From positions 2,542,001-2,606,000 of the forward strand of contig NZ_CP134890.1 in assembly GCF_032098525.1 (NCBI RefSeq): a stretch of DNA of 64,000 nt, given 5' to 3'. Made by a program: the position numbers and the translations under genes. Below the pieces are notes generated by a model. The model saw only the letters and a list, made by a program, of their open reading frames with translations, was not told where the DNA came from and searched no databases. Position 1 is the first letter of the stretch, and the number at the start of each line of letters is the position of its first letter. Of the stretch, positions 24,723 through 33,930 are shown in pieces. The stretch comes from Flavobacterium sp. PMTSA4 (GTDB lineage: Bacteria; Bacteroidota; Bacteroidia; Flavobacteriales; Flavobacteriaceae).

Positions 24723-27215
24723 TTAAAATTCTAAATTAATTTCGGGTGCTGTATTTTTTGTCCAAGTAACAGGAATGTTTACGCCGTTATTTGTGCTACT
24801 AAAGTTAACTTTTTTTCCGTTAACCGTAACCTTTTTTGGGTTACAATTATGAATTTTCAGGTTCACTGTTTTATCAGTAGCGGCATAATTTTTCCCAATT
24901 TCGTTACTGAATTTGATAGTGGTATTTTTTGGGTTGGATGCAGCCGTAAAGCGCATGAGTTCATAGCTTCCATTGGCAATAGTATTCGGAGTGCTGCCGT
25001 CGTCGTTGAATAATTGTCCCGAAGAATTGGCCACACTAGCATCAAAATAGTAGTGCAAATCAAATTGATTCACATTATAATTAGTAGTATTCTGAATCGT
25101 TTTAATCATCGGGATGAAGCTACCGCCACGAACATAGGTTGGGATGGCTAACTCTGATACACTAACGGTTTGGGTTGTGCCAGCATCGTATTTTTTATCA
25201 GTATAAAAGTCATACCAGTTCGACGATTTCGGGAAATACACCTCACAACTGCTCACACCTGCGTGTGTAATCGGTTTAATCAAGAAGTCGTTGCCCCACA
25301 GGTAGCTTTCCTTTTCGGTTAATAGTCTTTCGTTCGTTGGTTCTTCAAAAAATAGTGGACGCATCAATGGTTTACCCGAAGTACTGTTTTCATACGCTAG
25401 CGTATAATTATAAGGCATCAATTGGTATCGTAATTCGACCGATTTTTTGGCTTTGGCTTTGGTAACTATATCTTTTCGAGCCACTTCCGAAGCTACATCT
25501 TCCTGTGCATGCGGTCTGAAGATGGGATTGAATACTCCGTATTGTAGCCAACGCAAGTATAATTCGTTATCAAAATAGTCGCCTGCAAATCCACCCAAAT
25601 CGCTGTGCATATATGCCATTCCTTGCATTCCCATCTGCATGGCAATTTCCATTTGCGATTGTAATCCACCCCAAGTACGATTTACGTCGCCACTCCACGG
25701 CATCATTCCATATCGTTGACTGCCCGAATATCCTGCTCTCATCAAGATAAACGGTCGCTGATTAGGGAAATCTTTTTGGTAACCATCGGCAATCAGTTTT
25801 GCCCAATTATGACCATAAATGTTATGCACTTCATCTGCCTTTCCACCCGCTGTAATTACTCGCGACGGGAAGACTTCCGGTTCACCAAGGTCGCCCCACA
25901 TGCCGCTAACACCTTGGTTAATTAGCTTTTTATATATCGTCCAAAACCACTCTTTTCCTTGCGGTTTGAAGATGTCTACAATGCCGGTGTTTCCAAAATA
26001 AAACTCCCATGTGGCAGGATTGCCGTCTTTATCGGTAGCCAAAAGCTTCTTTTCGGCGGTTTCTTTCCACTTGCTCGAAGTAGTTAAAATAAATGGTTCG
26101 GTGATGACTACAGTTTTTACGCCTTTGTCCTTTAGTTTTGCCATCATTTCTTCTGGTTTAGGGAAGTTGTCCTTGTCCCATTCGAGGTTACCCATAGTGT
26201 TTTTAACGGTCTTCCCAAACCAGTAGAGGTCAAGAATTATAGCATCAACAGGTATCGAATCTTTTTGGAACTTATCGATTGTATTTTCAACTTCTTCCTG
26301 TGTATGATAACCAAAACGTGACGAAAAATTACCCAAAGACCATCGCGGAGGCAAGGGTTGTTTTCCGGTCATATCAGTATAATTCTGGATGAGGTTTTCC
26401 CACGAACTACCAACAATTACCTGATACGTCTTTCTGCCCGAAATCGTTTCGTAGGTAATGGTGTTCTCCTTTTTGCTGTCTAAATCGAGGTAGCCAATGG
26501 CAGGATTATCAAAGTGGATGGCATACATTTTTGACGACATCACCAAAGGAATACAGAAGTTCATTAATTCGGCTCGGGTTTCATACCCATAATGTGCACG
26601 GTTGTATAATTGCAAACGGTTACCACGACGGTTCATCCCCAAAGCCCTTGCGCCACCGCCATAAAGCATTTCATCTTTAGAGATGTTAAAATTAATGGTC
26701 TCGGTAGAGTCGTTTACCTTGGTATAGCCTTGTTTTTCGGAGAAAAGAATGCCTCGGTCGGTAGCATAGGTTATCTGAAAAGGATTTTTAGTAATGGTAA
26801 CGGTCGCAGTACCCGTATAAATGGTTAATTCACTATTGGTAGCGACTAACTTAGACGCATAAAAACTTTTTTTAGGATAGATGACTGCCGAACTAAGGGC
26901 ATAATTATTTTTTTCTGGGCTTCCTACTGCCGTACTATGCCCATAATTTTTTATTTTAGTGTCTCCACCGGCAGTGTTTTCGGCATATTTAGTTTTTTTT
27001 GGGTCTGCTGCGGTAGGAGCAGGGTTATTTGCATCAGAATTGGGATAAAAGGAAGTTTCTATGGTATTTTCGTTATACGATTTTATGCTATAAACACCAT
27101 CATTAACCTTGATTTCCAATACATTATCTTTCCATGTATGCGATAAATATTTTCTGTTTTCATTTTGAGCAAATGAAAGTGTGGTTACCAGAAATAAAAA
27201 AAGAATTTTTTTCAT
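24723..27215 (-). CDS. GH31 family alpha-glucosidase carrying an in-frame 14-residue repeat block
   Basis: 830 aa. Signal peptide 1-16 (SFAQ), so periplasmic or exported. GH31 catalytic barrel: I-I-L-D-L-Y-W-F-G (about 326-334), the nucleophile Asp442 in M-W-G-D-L-G-E-P-E, and the acid/base Asp510 in W-S-G-D-V-N-R-T-W, followed by H-S-D-L-G-G-F. It should release glucose from the ends of alpha-glucans. The N-terminal beta domain is interrupted at residues 65-120 by four tandem units, e.g. HSTAVGSPEKNNYA and LSSAVIYPKKSFYA, not seen elsewhere in the protein. The gene starts 4 bp after the upstream GH13 stop. Base composition is higher in GC here than in most of the window. Confidence 0.93.
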   Translation of the reverse strand: MKKILFLFLVTTLSFAQNENRKYLSHTWKDNVLEIKVNDGVYSIKSYNENTIETSFYPNSDANNPAPTAADPKKTKYAENTAGGDTKIKNYGHSTAVGSPEKNNYALSSAVIYPKKSFYASKLVATNSELTIYTGTATVTITKNPFQITYATDRGILFSEKQGYTKVNDSTETINFNISKDEMLYGGGARALGMNRRGNRLQLYNRAHYGYETRAELMNFCIPLVMSSKMYAIHFDNPAIGYLDLDSKKENTITYETISGRKTYQVIVGSSWENLIQNYTDMTGKQPLPPRWSLGNFSSRFGYHTQEEVENTIDKFQKDSIPVDAIILDLYWFGKTVKNTMGNLEWDKDNFPKPEEMMAKLKDKGVKTVVITEPFILTTSSKWKETAEKKLLATDKDGNPATWEFYFGNTGIVDIFKPQGKEWFWTIYKKLINQGVSGMWGDLGEPEVFPSRVITAGGKADEVHNIYGHNWAKLIADGYQKDFPNQRPFILMRAGYSGSQRYGMMPWSGDVNRTWGGLQSQMEIAMQMGMQGMAYMHSDLGGFAGDYFDNELYLRWLQYGVFNPIFRPHAQEDVASEVARKDIVTKAKAKKSVELRYQLMPYNYTLAYENSTSGKPLMRPLFFEEPTNERLLTEKESYLWGNDFLIKPITHAGVSSCEVYFPKSSNWYDFYTDKKYDAGTTQTVSVSELAIPTYVRGGSFIPMIKTIQNTTNYNVNQFDLHYYFDASVANSSGQLFNDDGSTPNTIANGSYELMRFTAASNPKNTTIKFSNEIGKNYAATDKTVNLKIHNCNPKKVTVNGKKVNFSSTNNGVNIPVTWTKNTAPEINLEF
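26856..27023 (-). repeat. four tandem 42-bp (14-codon) repeats inside the GH31 gene
   Basis: Residues 65-78, 79-92, 93-106 and 107-120 align as x-S-T-A-V-x-x-P-K-K-x-x-Y-A; the first unit is one residue short in register. At DNA level the units share AGTxCGGCAGT, a CC-x-x-AAAAAA run and TATGC. The stretch at 26924-26942 is identical over 19 nt to the non-coding array at 18017-18035, and flanking bases (AGGATA, A- and T-runs) also match. Confidence 0.85.
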
Positions 27216-27219
27216 AGTT

Positions 27220-29046
27220 TTAGTTTAATTCAAGAATCAACGATGATTTTGCCTCTATAGAAATGTCATTTTGCAGGTTAAAAGTTTCTCCCGAAAGGAC
27301 GTCTTTGCCGCTTTTATAATTCAAAATATTTTCTTTAAATCGGCTCGTTTTGAAGGTTTGCTTCTCTGTAGAATTATTAACAACCACCATCACGCTTTCG
27401 TTTTCATTGTATCGAAAATAAACATACACATTGTTCTCGGGCACATAATGCGTGGTTTTACCCGAATGAATCACCTGCTTGTTCTTGCGCCAATTTAATA
27501 ATTGCGCCGTAAAATCATGGTAGGCTTTCTGTTCCGAAGTTCTGCCGGCATCGGTAAAGGCGTTGTTGCTATCGCCATTCCATCCGCCAGGAAAATCGTG
27601 TCGAATGTCGGCATCGCCATTGTCTTTATTACCTTTCATACCAATCTCGGAGCCATAATATACCTGCGGAATGCCTCGAACGGTTGCAAGAATGGTCATC
27701 GCCATTTTATATTTTCGGATGTCATTATACAGATGATTGAAACGCTGCGTATCATGGTTCTCTATAAAGGTCAGGATGCTGTTTGGGTTTGGATACAAAA
27801 AGTCGTTCACAAAGTTGTCATACACTTTGATTATTCCTTTATCCCATTGGGCTTTGTCTTCATTAAAAACGGTCCCGAAAGCATCGTGTAACGTAAAGTC
27901 CATTACCGATGGCAAATGTGAATTATAGCTTTCAATCGCACCAATCTTGCTGTCTTTCTGCCAATAAGCCATTTGTGCTTGGTCGTGCATCCAAACTTCG
28001 CCCACTATGTTGAAGTTAGGATATTCATCCGTGATGGCTTTTGTCCATTGGGCGATGCCTGTTTTGTCATTATAGGAATAGGTATCTACACGGAAACCAT
28101 CTAAATCTGCATATTCTATCCACCAGATGGCATTCTGTGTTAAATACTGCAACACCAACGGATTCGATTGATTTAAATCGGGCATCGACTTCACGAACCA
28201 GCCATCCATACATTTTTCAGCATCAATCTGCGAGGCATTGGTATCAAATTGTGTGGTCATTCTATAATTCGACTGCGAGTAACCCGGAAATTGATGAATC
28301 CAATCGTAAGTAGGCAGGTCTTTGTACATCCAATGTTGCCAACCCCAATGGTTCGTTACATAGTCCATGATATTTTTCATGCCGCGTTTGTGCAACTCCT
28401 GACTCATTCGCACATAATCTTCGTTAGTGCCATAGCGCGGGTCAATTCTGTACACATCCGACTGCCCATAACCATGATACGAATGTCTTTCGTCGTTATC
28501 TTCGCAAAGCGGCGTAGGCCAAACCGCAGTGACGCCTAAATTTTTTAGATAGTCAAGGTTTTTAATTATTCCTTCGATGTCGCCGCCATGTCTGCCACCC
28601 GGTTCCGACCGATTTCCTTTTTCTTGGGTGTCGTTAGAACTATCGTTATTTGGGTTACCGTTGGCAAATCTATCGGGCATCAAAAGATAAATCACATCCG
28701 AGCTGTCGTAGCTTTTTCTGAATTTAGATTGTGGTTTTCTTGGTCTTATTTCAAAGTTTTTAGCAAACGATTTCTTCCCGTTTTGGAAGGTAAAAACTAA
28801 TTGTTGAGCAGAAATATTTTTAGTGTCAATAGTAACGAAAAGGTAATTAGGATTTTCCGTTTTTCTGACGTCAGTAATCACTACGCCATTAGAAACCGAC
28901 ACTTTGTTTTGGGCAATATTTTTGCCATAGAACATAACTTGCACCTGATTGAGGTTCATATCAGCCCACCAATTAGGCGGTTCCATTCGGTCTATTTGAG
29001 CAAAAGAAAATGTAGAAGCAAGAAGCAGTAGGAGTATTTTTTTCAT
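27220..29046 (-). CDS. SusA-like GH13 neopullulanase/cyclomaltodextrinase
   Basis: 608 aa. Signal peptide 1-17 (FSFAQ), so probably periplasmic. Residues about 20-105 form an N-terminal beta domain of the cyclomaltodextrinase/neopullulanase type (R-M-E-P-P-N-W-W). The GH13 barrel follows with DYVTNH (228-233), GFRVDTY (nucleophile Asp321), GEVW (acid/base Glu350) and ENHDTQR (429-435, Asp432). It should hydrolyse maltodextrins and possibly pullulan-type or cyclic glucans. The frame is open back to 29184, but that extension overlaps the GH65 gene and crosses a terminator-like hairpin, so the start is set at 29046, where the signal peptide begins. It is 4 bp upstream of the GH31 gene. Confidence 0.92.
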   Translation of the reverse strand: MKKILLLLLASTFSFAQIDRMEPPNWWADMNLNQVQVMFYGKNIAQNKVSVSNGVVITDVRKTENPNYLFVTIDTKNISAQQLVFTFQNGKKSFAKNFEIRPRKPQSKFRKSYDSSDVIYLLMPDRFANGNPNNDSSNDTQEKGNRSEPGGRHGGDIEGIIKNLDYLKNLGVTAVWPTPLCEDNDERHSYHGYGQSDVYRIDPRYGTNEDYVRMSQELHKRGMKNIMDYVTNHWGWQHWMYKDLPTYDWIHQFPGYSQSNYRMTTQFDTNASQIDAEKCMDGWFVKSMPDLNQSNPLVLQYLTQNAIWWIEYADLDGFRVDTYSYNDKTGIAQWTKAITDEYPNFNIVGEVWMHDQAQMAYWQKDSKIGAIESYNSHLPSVMDFTLHDAFGTVFNEDKAQWDKGIIKVYDNFVNDFLYPNPNSILTFIENHDTQRFNHLYNDIRKYKMAMTILATVRGIPQVYYGSEIGMKGNKDNGDADIRHDFPGGWNGDSNNAFTDAGRTSEQKAYHDFTAQLLNWRKNKQVIHSGKTTHYVPENNVYVYFRYNENESVMVVVNNSTEKQTFKTSRFKENILNYKSGKDVLSGETFNLQNDISIEAKSSLILELN

Positions 29047-29055
29047 TTTTTTAAA

Positions 29056-29093
29056 AATAAAAAACCCTTTCAGATTTGACTCCGAAAGGGTTT
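29056..29093 (-). terminator. terminator-like hairpin between the GH65 and neopullulanase genes
   Basis: AAACCCTTTC and GAAAGGGTTT pair perfectly around a 12-nt loop, followed on the minus strand by a T-rich tract. It lies 12 bp after the GH65 stop codon and 10 bp before the next start, so it would end or attenuate transcription inside the sugar operon. Confidence 0.8.
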
Positions 29094-29104
29094 GTTTGTA
29101 AATA

Positions 29105-31408
29105 TTAAACCGTAACCAAACTGTTCGGCTCAACCAAAACTTCTTTGCCATTAACAAAGACAGTGATTGCATTTTTGCCTTCAAGGCTGAAATTAGTTTC
29201 AGAGTGGCTTACAGAAACTTTTAGGATTTGGTTTCTAAAGTTAATCTTAAAGGAATAACCTTTCCATTCGTTAGGGATTTTAGGTTCAAAGTGTAGTGTG
29301 TCATTTTTTACACGCATTCCACCAAAACCTTCCACAATACTCATCCAAGTACCCGCCATGGAAGTAATGTGAAGACCTTCTTCGACCTCTTTATTATAGT
29401 CGTCTAAATCTAGACGCGATGTGCGTAAATAAAAGGTATATGCTTGTTCCATTCTACCCAAAACTGCCGCCTGAATAGAATGTACGCAAGGCGATAGAGA
29501 ACTTTCATGAACCGTAAATGGTTCGTAGAAATCAAAATGTTTCTCTAATTGTTCTTTATTAAAATGGTCTTCGAAGAAGTAGAATCCTTGTAGAGTATCT
29601 GCTTGCTTGATGTAAGGCGAACGAAGTATTCTATCCCACGACCACTTTTGGTTGATAGGTCGCTGAGCTTTATCTAAATCGTGAACTTTGACTAGTTCTT
29701 TATCTAGGAAACCATCTTGTTGTAAATACACTCCGTGTTCTTCTGAATATGGGAAATACATATTGTCTGCAACGGCTTTCCAATGTGCAATTTCGGCATT
29801 GTCGAGATTTACTTTGCTCATTACTCTAGCATAATCTGCTGAGAATTCTTTTTGAACCTTGTTGATTTGTTCTATGGCATAATCGATACACCATTTGGCT
29901 AAATAGTTGGTGTACCAGTTGTTGTTTACGTTGTTTTCATATTCGTTTGGACCCGTAACCCCAAGAATTACATACTGATTACGATAGGTTGAAAACGTAG
30001 CACGTTGTTGCCAAAAACGAGCAATGCCTATCAATACCTCTAGACCTTTTTCAGGGATATAACTATAATCTCCAGTAAAGCGATAGTAGTTGAAAATAGC
30101 AAAAGCAATGGCTCCGTTTCTATGAATTTCTTCAAAAGTGATTTCCCATTCGTTGTGGCATTCTTCACCGTTCATAGTAACCATTGGGTACAAAGCTGCG
30201 CCATTTTTGAAGCCTAGTTTGGCAGCATTTTCGATGGCTTTTTCTAAATGATTGTATCGATACGCTAATAGATTTCGGGCAACTTCTTGGTCTTTGGTCG
30301 CCATATAGAACGGAATACAATAGGCTTCAGTATCCCAATAAGTTGAGCCACCATATTTTTCGCCGGTGAAACCTTTTGGACCAATATTTAAGCGAGAATC
30401 TTTACCTAAATAGGTTTGATTTAATTGGAAAATATTAAAACGAATACCTTGTTGTGCTTTGACATCGCCGTCAATGGTAATATCACTCATTTCCCAAATC
30501 TTAGCCCAAGCAAGTTTTTGATTTTCAAGTAAAGTGTTATAATCTTCAGCTAGTGCTTTTTCAATTACTTTTTCGGCAGCAATTGTAGTATCATCGTGAT
30601 TCATTGAAACCGTATATCCACCATATTTTTGAATAGTTGACGATTGATTTTTAGCTGCTTTTACTTCGTAAGTAAAGGTGATTTTATCACCAGTTGTATC
30701 CTTATCAACGGGAGAAATTGATAATTCTTCATTATTTAGCAAAAGAACATTATGCATAAATACAGTTGCTAAAAAATTAGTTTTATGGGTTTTAGCTGTT
30801 ACAAATGCTTCGTTTCCAGTGTTTTTTATATCTAAAGTTTCCCAGAAACGTTCTTCCCAATTGGCATCTTCGTTATGAACACCAGCATCTAAATATGGTT
30901 TGTAAATTATAGTTACATCTTTATTTAAAGGAGTAATTTCATAATTGATAACACCTAATTCATCTATATCCAAAGAAAGGAAACGGGTAACTTTTACGGC
31001 AACTTCAACATCGTTTTGCAAGATTGCTTCAAAAGAACGGTAATAAATACCTTCTTTCATATTTAGCTCACGACGGAAGTTTTTAACCGCTTTACATTTA
31101 GCTAGGTCAAAATTTTCTCCGTTGATTTCTATGTCAATTCCAATCCAGTTTGGTGCATTTAATACTTTAGCAAAATACTTAGGATAACCGTTTTTCCACC
31201 AACCTACTTTAGTTTTGTCTGGATAATAAATTCCTGCAATATAACTACCTTGAAATGTTTTGCCAGAATAATGCTCTTCAAAGTTGGCACGTTGACCCAT
31301 TGCTCCATTTCCGATGCTGAATAAACTCTCAGATGATTTTACTCTTTCAGCATCAAATCCTTCTTCTATAATTGACCAATTGTCAGGTTTAATATAATCT
31401 TGGTTCAT
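29105..31408 (-). CDS. GH65 family maltose phosphorylase
   Basis: 767 aa, no signal peptide, so cytoplasmic. GH65 architecture: an N-terminal beta-sandwich (about 1-280), a linker, an (alpha/alpha)6 barrel (about 320-690) and a C-terminal beta domain. Family signatures are Y-G-G-S-T-Y-W-D-T-E (352-361; substrate binding) and G-V-T-G-P-N-E-Y-E-N-N-V (Glu489 is the expected catalytic acid). It should convert maltose and phosphate into glucose and beta-glucose-1-phosphate. The adjacent beta-phosphoglucomutase gene supports maltose or a related disaccharide over hydrolysis. Kojibiose or trehalose specificity cannot be excluded by sequence reading alone. Confidence 0.92.
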   Translation of the reverse strand: MNQDYIKPDNWSIIEEGFDAERVKSSESLFSIGNGAMGQRANFEEHYSGKTFQGSYIAGIYYPDKTKVGWWKNGYPKYFAKVLNAPNWIGIDIEINGENFDLAKCKAVKNFRRELNMKEGIYYRSFEAILQNDVEVAVKVTRFLSLDIDELGVINYEITPLNKDVTIIYKPYLDAGVHNEDANWEERFWETLDIKNTGNEAFVTAKTHKTNFLATVFMHNVLLLNNEELSISPVDKDTTGDKITFTYEVKAAKNQSSTIQKYGGYTVSMNHDDTTIAAEKVIEKALAEDYNTLLENQKLAWAKIWEMSDITIDGDVKAQQGIRFNIFQLNQTYLGKDSRLNIGPKGFTGEKYGGSTYWDTEAYCIPFYMATKDQEVARNLLAYRYNHLEKAIENAAKLGFKNGAALYPMVTMNGEECHNEWEITFEEIHRNGAIAFAIFNYYRFTGDYSYIPEKGLEVLIGIARFWQQRATFSTYRNQYVILGVTGPNEYENNVNNNWYTNYLAKWCIDYAIEQINKVQKEFSADYARVMSKVNLDNAEIAHWKAVADNMYFPYSEEHGVYLQQDGFLDKELVKVHDLDKAQRPINQKWSWDRILRSPYIKQADTLQGFYFFEDHFNKEQLEKHFDFYEPFTVHESSLSPCVHSIQAAVLGRMEQAYTFYLRTSRLDLDDYNKEVEEGLHITSMAGTWMSIVEGFGGMRVKNDTLHFEPKIPNEWKGYSFKINFRNQILKVSVSHSETNFSLEGKNAITVFVNGKEVLVEPNSLVTV

Positions 31409-31480
31409 TTTTTATGATTTGAAAGTGTAGCGATTAAAAAATGAAATAATTGCTAAAACTTTGTTTTTGTTATTTGTTTA

Positions 31481-32134
31481 TTAATTGATTAAAGCATCTA
31501 TAAAATCAAAGTCTATGAATGTAAAGTCTTCAAAATTATATTGTGCTTCATGTAAAATAATTGCATCTCCAATTCCAATACTTGTCATGTTTGCAATGTT
31601 TGCAGCCTGAATTCCCGCTACTGAATCTTCGAAAACAATAGCGTTTTCATTTGTAGTGTTAAGTAATTTTGCTGCTCTGAGGAAAACTTCAGGATCAGGT
31701 TTTGCATTAGAAACATCATTCCCATCAACGATAGCATCGAATAATGGAAGAATTCCAGTTTTTTCTAAAATAGGTCGGGCATTTTTGCTTGCAGAACCTA
31801 ATGCAATAAGTTGGTTTTTGTCTTTTAAATATTTTAAGATAGGCAAAACACCAGGCAATATTTCACTTTCATCTATATCTACCAAATAAGATAGATAATC
31901 TTCGTTTTTTTGAATTAGCCATTTGTTTTTGTCTTCTTGTGAAGCATCAACGCCACCAAGTTCTAAAATAATGTCCAATGAACGAACACGACTAACACCT
32001 TTTAATTCTTCGTTGTGTTCAGGAGTGAATTCGATTCCGAGTTCTTGGGCCAATTTTTGCCAAGCTAAAAAATGATATTTAGCTGTGTCAACAATAACGC
32101 CGTCAAGGTCGAATATGAATGCTTTTTTATTCAT
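31481..32134 (-). CDS. pgmB: beta-phosphoglucomutase
   Basis: 217 aa, HAD superfamily. The first motif FDLDGVIVDT carries the phosphorylated nucleophile Asp9 and acid/base Asp11, with the cap domain beginning H-F-L-A-W (about 22-26). Motif II is G-S-A-S-K-N (about 112-117) and motif III/IV K-P-D-P-E-V-F and F-E-D-S-V-A-G-I. It converts beta-glucose-1-phosphate to glucose-6-phosphate, the step after GH65 phosphorolysis. It overlaps the transporter stop by 8 bp, showing translational coupling, and sits 72 bp ahead of the GH65 gene. Confidence 0.93.
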   Translation of the reverse strand: MNKKAFIFDLDGVIVDTAKYHFLAWQKLAQELGIEFTPEHNEELKGVSRVRSLDIILELGGVDASQEDKNKWLIQKNEDYLSYLVDIDESEILPGVLPILKYLKDKNQLIALGSASKNARPILEKTGILPLFDAIVDGNDVSNAKPDPEVFLRAAKLLNTTNENAIVFEDSVAGIQAANIANMTSIGIGDAIILHEAQYNFEDFTFIDFDFIDALIN

Positions 32135-33656
32135 TTATTTCAATATTTGATTTATCATTAATGGTTAGCGAAATTACTCCAGCTAAAATCATGGAACCAC
32201 CACCAATAAATAGCGCATAGATTGGTTCGCTATTAAAGAATTTAGATACTAAAAACCCTAAGATTGAAGCTGCAACTAATTGAGGAATTACAATAAAAAA
32301 ATTGAATACTCCCATGTAATATCCCATTTTGCTTGACGGAAGCGATCCAGAAAGCATTGCATAAGGAATAGATAAAATACTCGCCCAAGCAATTCCAACC
32401 CCAATCATTGGTAACCATTCCATTGTGAAAACGGTTGGTTCATTGATGAAATAGATAGAAATAAGGCCTAATCCACCGCAAGTTAGTGCTACAAAGTGTG
32501 TAAACTTTCTGCTTGTATATTTTGCTAAAAGAGGCAAAAGAAATGCTGCAATTGCTGCAATTAGATTGTAGTTAGCAAACATTTCGCCTACTTGATTAGC
32601 ACCAATATTGTAAGCTTCAGAAGTAGTATCTGTCGTTTTGTAAATGTGTTGTGTTACAGCTAGTGTAGTGTAAATCCACATTGAGAAAAGAGCAAACCAA
32701 GAGAAAAATTGTACCCAAGCTAATTGCTTCATCATTTTTGGCATGAACTGAAAATCATTCATAATTGTAACAAAACCATTTTCTGTTTTGTTGTTTTTTT
32801 GCATTAAGCCTGAAAATAATAAAGCTAATCCGCCAAGGCCAATTAGTCCTAATGATAAAACGTATAAATCTTTTTTCAAATCATAATGATAAATGGAAAA
32901 TGAAAATAAACCGCTTATTATTAGAAACAGTAATCCTTTTGCTAAATGTGAATTACCATTTTTGATAAACCATTCTGCAGAACGTGTTTCTTTTTTGTAA
33001 GTGGTTTTTTTGTGTGCTTCAAAGGCTTCTAATTCTTCAGGAGAGTATTCTTTTGAGGTTATGACAGTCCATAATACTGTTACAATAAAAGCAACACCGC
33101 CTAGATAAAAAGAATACTTAACCGAATCGGGAATTATTCCTAAAGGTGCTGTGTTAGAAACTCCAAAATGCGTAAATATTAATGGAAGTTTTGATGCAAA
33201 ATAGGCACCAATTCCGATGAAAAAACTCTGCATTGCAAACCCTGAAGTTCTTTGAGAATCAGGTAAATTGTCTCCAACAAATGCTCTAAAAGGTTCCATT
33301 GAAATATTAATCGAAGCATCCATAATCCATAGCATTCCTGCGGCAAACCACAAAAAGGGTGAATTAGGCATAATAAATAAGGCAGTAGAAGCGAGTATTG
33401 CGCCAACTAAAAAATAAGGTTTTCTTCTACCTAATTTGGTCCATGTTCTGTCTGAAAGGTAACCAATAATTGGCTGTACAATTAATCCTGTTAGAGGAGC
33501 AGCAACCCATAGAATTGGAATGTCATCAATGTCTGCGCCAAGAGTTTGAAATATTCGACTAACATTTGAGTTTTGAAGAGCAAAACCCATTTGGATCCCT
33601 AGAAACCCGAAACTCATATTCCAGATTTGCCAGAAACCTAATTTACGCTTTTCCAT
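32127..33656 (-). CDS. SLC45-type MFS sugar transporter
   Basis: 509 aa with about twelve membrane helices. N-terminal G-F-L-G-I-Q-M-G-F-A-L-Q-N-S (about 17-30) and P-I-I-G-Y-L-S-D-R-T...G-R-R-K-P-Y (about 62-80) match the sucrose/maltose (SLC45/GPH-related) group of the major facilitator superfamily. It should carry maltose or short maltodextrins across the inner membrane by cation symport. It is first in the minus-strand operon, followed by pgmB and GH65, so it supplies the cytoplasmic phosphorylase. The 274-bp upstream region carries a LacI-type palindrome. Confidence 0.9.
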   Translation of the reverse strand: MEKRKLGFWQIWNMSFGFLGIQMGFALQNSNVSRIFQTLGADIDDIPILWVAAPLTGLIVQPIIGYLSDRTWTKLGRRKPYFLVGAILASTALFIMPNSPFLWFAAGMLWIMDASINISMEPFRAFVGDNLPDSQRTSGFAMQSFFIGIGAYFASKLPLIFTHFGVSNTAPLGIIPDSVKYSFYLGGVAFIVTVLWTVITSKEYSPEELEAFEAHKKTTYKKETRSAEWFIKNGNSHLAKGLLFLIISGLFSFSIYHYDLKKDLYVLSLGLIGLGGLALLFSGLMQKNNKTENGFVTIMNDFQFMPKMMKQLAWVQFFSWFALFSMWIYTTLAVTQHIYKTTDTTSEAYNIGANQVGEMFANYNLIAAIAAFLLPLLAKYTSRKFTHFVALTCGGLGLISIYFINEPTVFTMEWLPMIGVGIAWASILSIPYAMLSGSLPSSKMGYYMGVFNFFIVIPQLVAASILGFLVSKFFNSEPIYALFIGGGSMILAGVISLTINDKSNIEINE

Positions 33657-33682
33657 TATCGTAATTTAATGATTTATAATAC

Positions 33683-33709
33683 GATAAGTTTGATTTATCA
33701 AAACTTATC
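33683..33709. other. inverted repeat in the transporter leader
   Basis: GATAAGTTT and AAACTTATC flank a 9-nt spacer. It lies 27-53 bp upstream of the transporter start codon and, on the minus strand, within the probable 5' untranslated leader. No U-tract follows, so it is not a simple terminator. It could be a second protein-binding site or an mRNA fold. Confidence 0.45.
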
Positions 33710-33745
33710 AAAATTTTCGAAGTAAAGTATAAGCTTTGATTTTGT

Positions 33746-33753
33746 AAAGATAG
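33746..33753 (-). promoter_or_regulatory. possible -7 element for the transporter-led operon
   Basis: Reads TATCTTTA on the minus strand, one base off TAnnTTTG, 89 bp upstream of the start codon. No -33 partner was found, so this is tentative. Confidence 0.35.
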
Positions 33754-33808
33754 AAAAGTTTTTCTATACGAAAACGAAATTATTTTATTCAAAAGTGAAT
33801 TATTAAGC

Positions 33809-33820
33809 GAAAACGTTTTC
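33809..33820. promoter_or_regulatory. LacI-family operator ahead of the transporter operon
   Basis: GAAAACGTTTTC is a perfect 12-bp palindrome with a central CG, the form bound by LacI/PurR-type regulators. A half-site, CGAAAACG, lies at 33770-33777. The same palindrome occurs upstream of susC, and the LacI-type gene lies between. Confidence 0.8.
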
Positions 33821-33930
33821 TTGTTGATAAATTTTAAGATTCAACGTTAAATAAACTAAGGGTATACTAACCTTTAATGAACTTAAAATGAATTAGGAAT
33901 AGACTAAAAAGGAAAGATTGCTTATTAGTT

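Noticed and set aside
28249..28539. Plus-strand open frames across the glycosidase genes (27271-29031)
   Set aside because: They are antisense to well-supported GH13 and GH31 genes, have no recognisable domains, and arise from the higher GC content of that block.
29047..29184. 46-codon N-terminal extension of the neopullulanase
   Set aside because: It overlaps the GH65 gene and passes through a terminator-like hairpin. A normal signal peptide starts at 29046.
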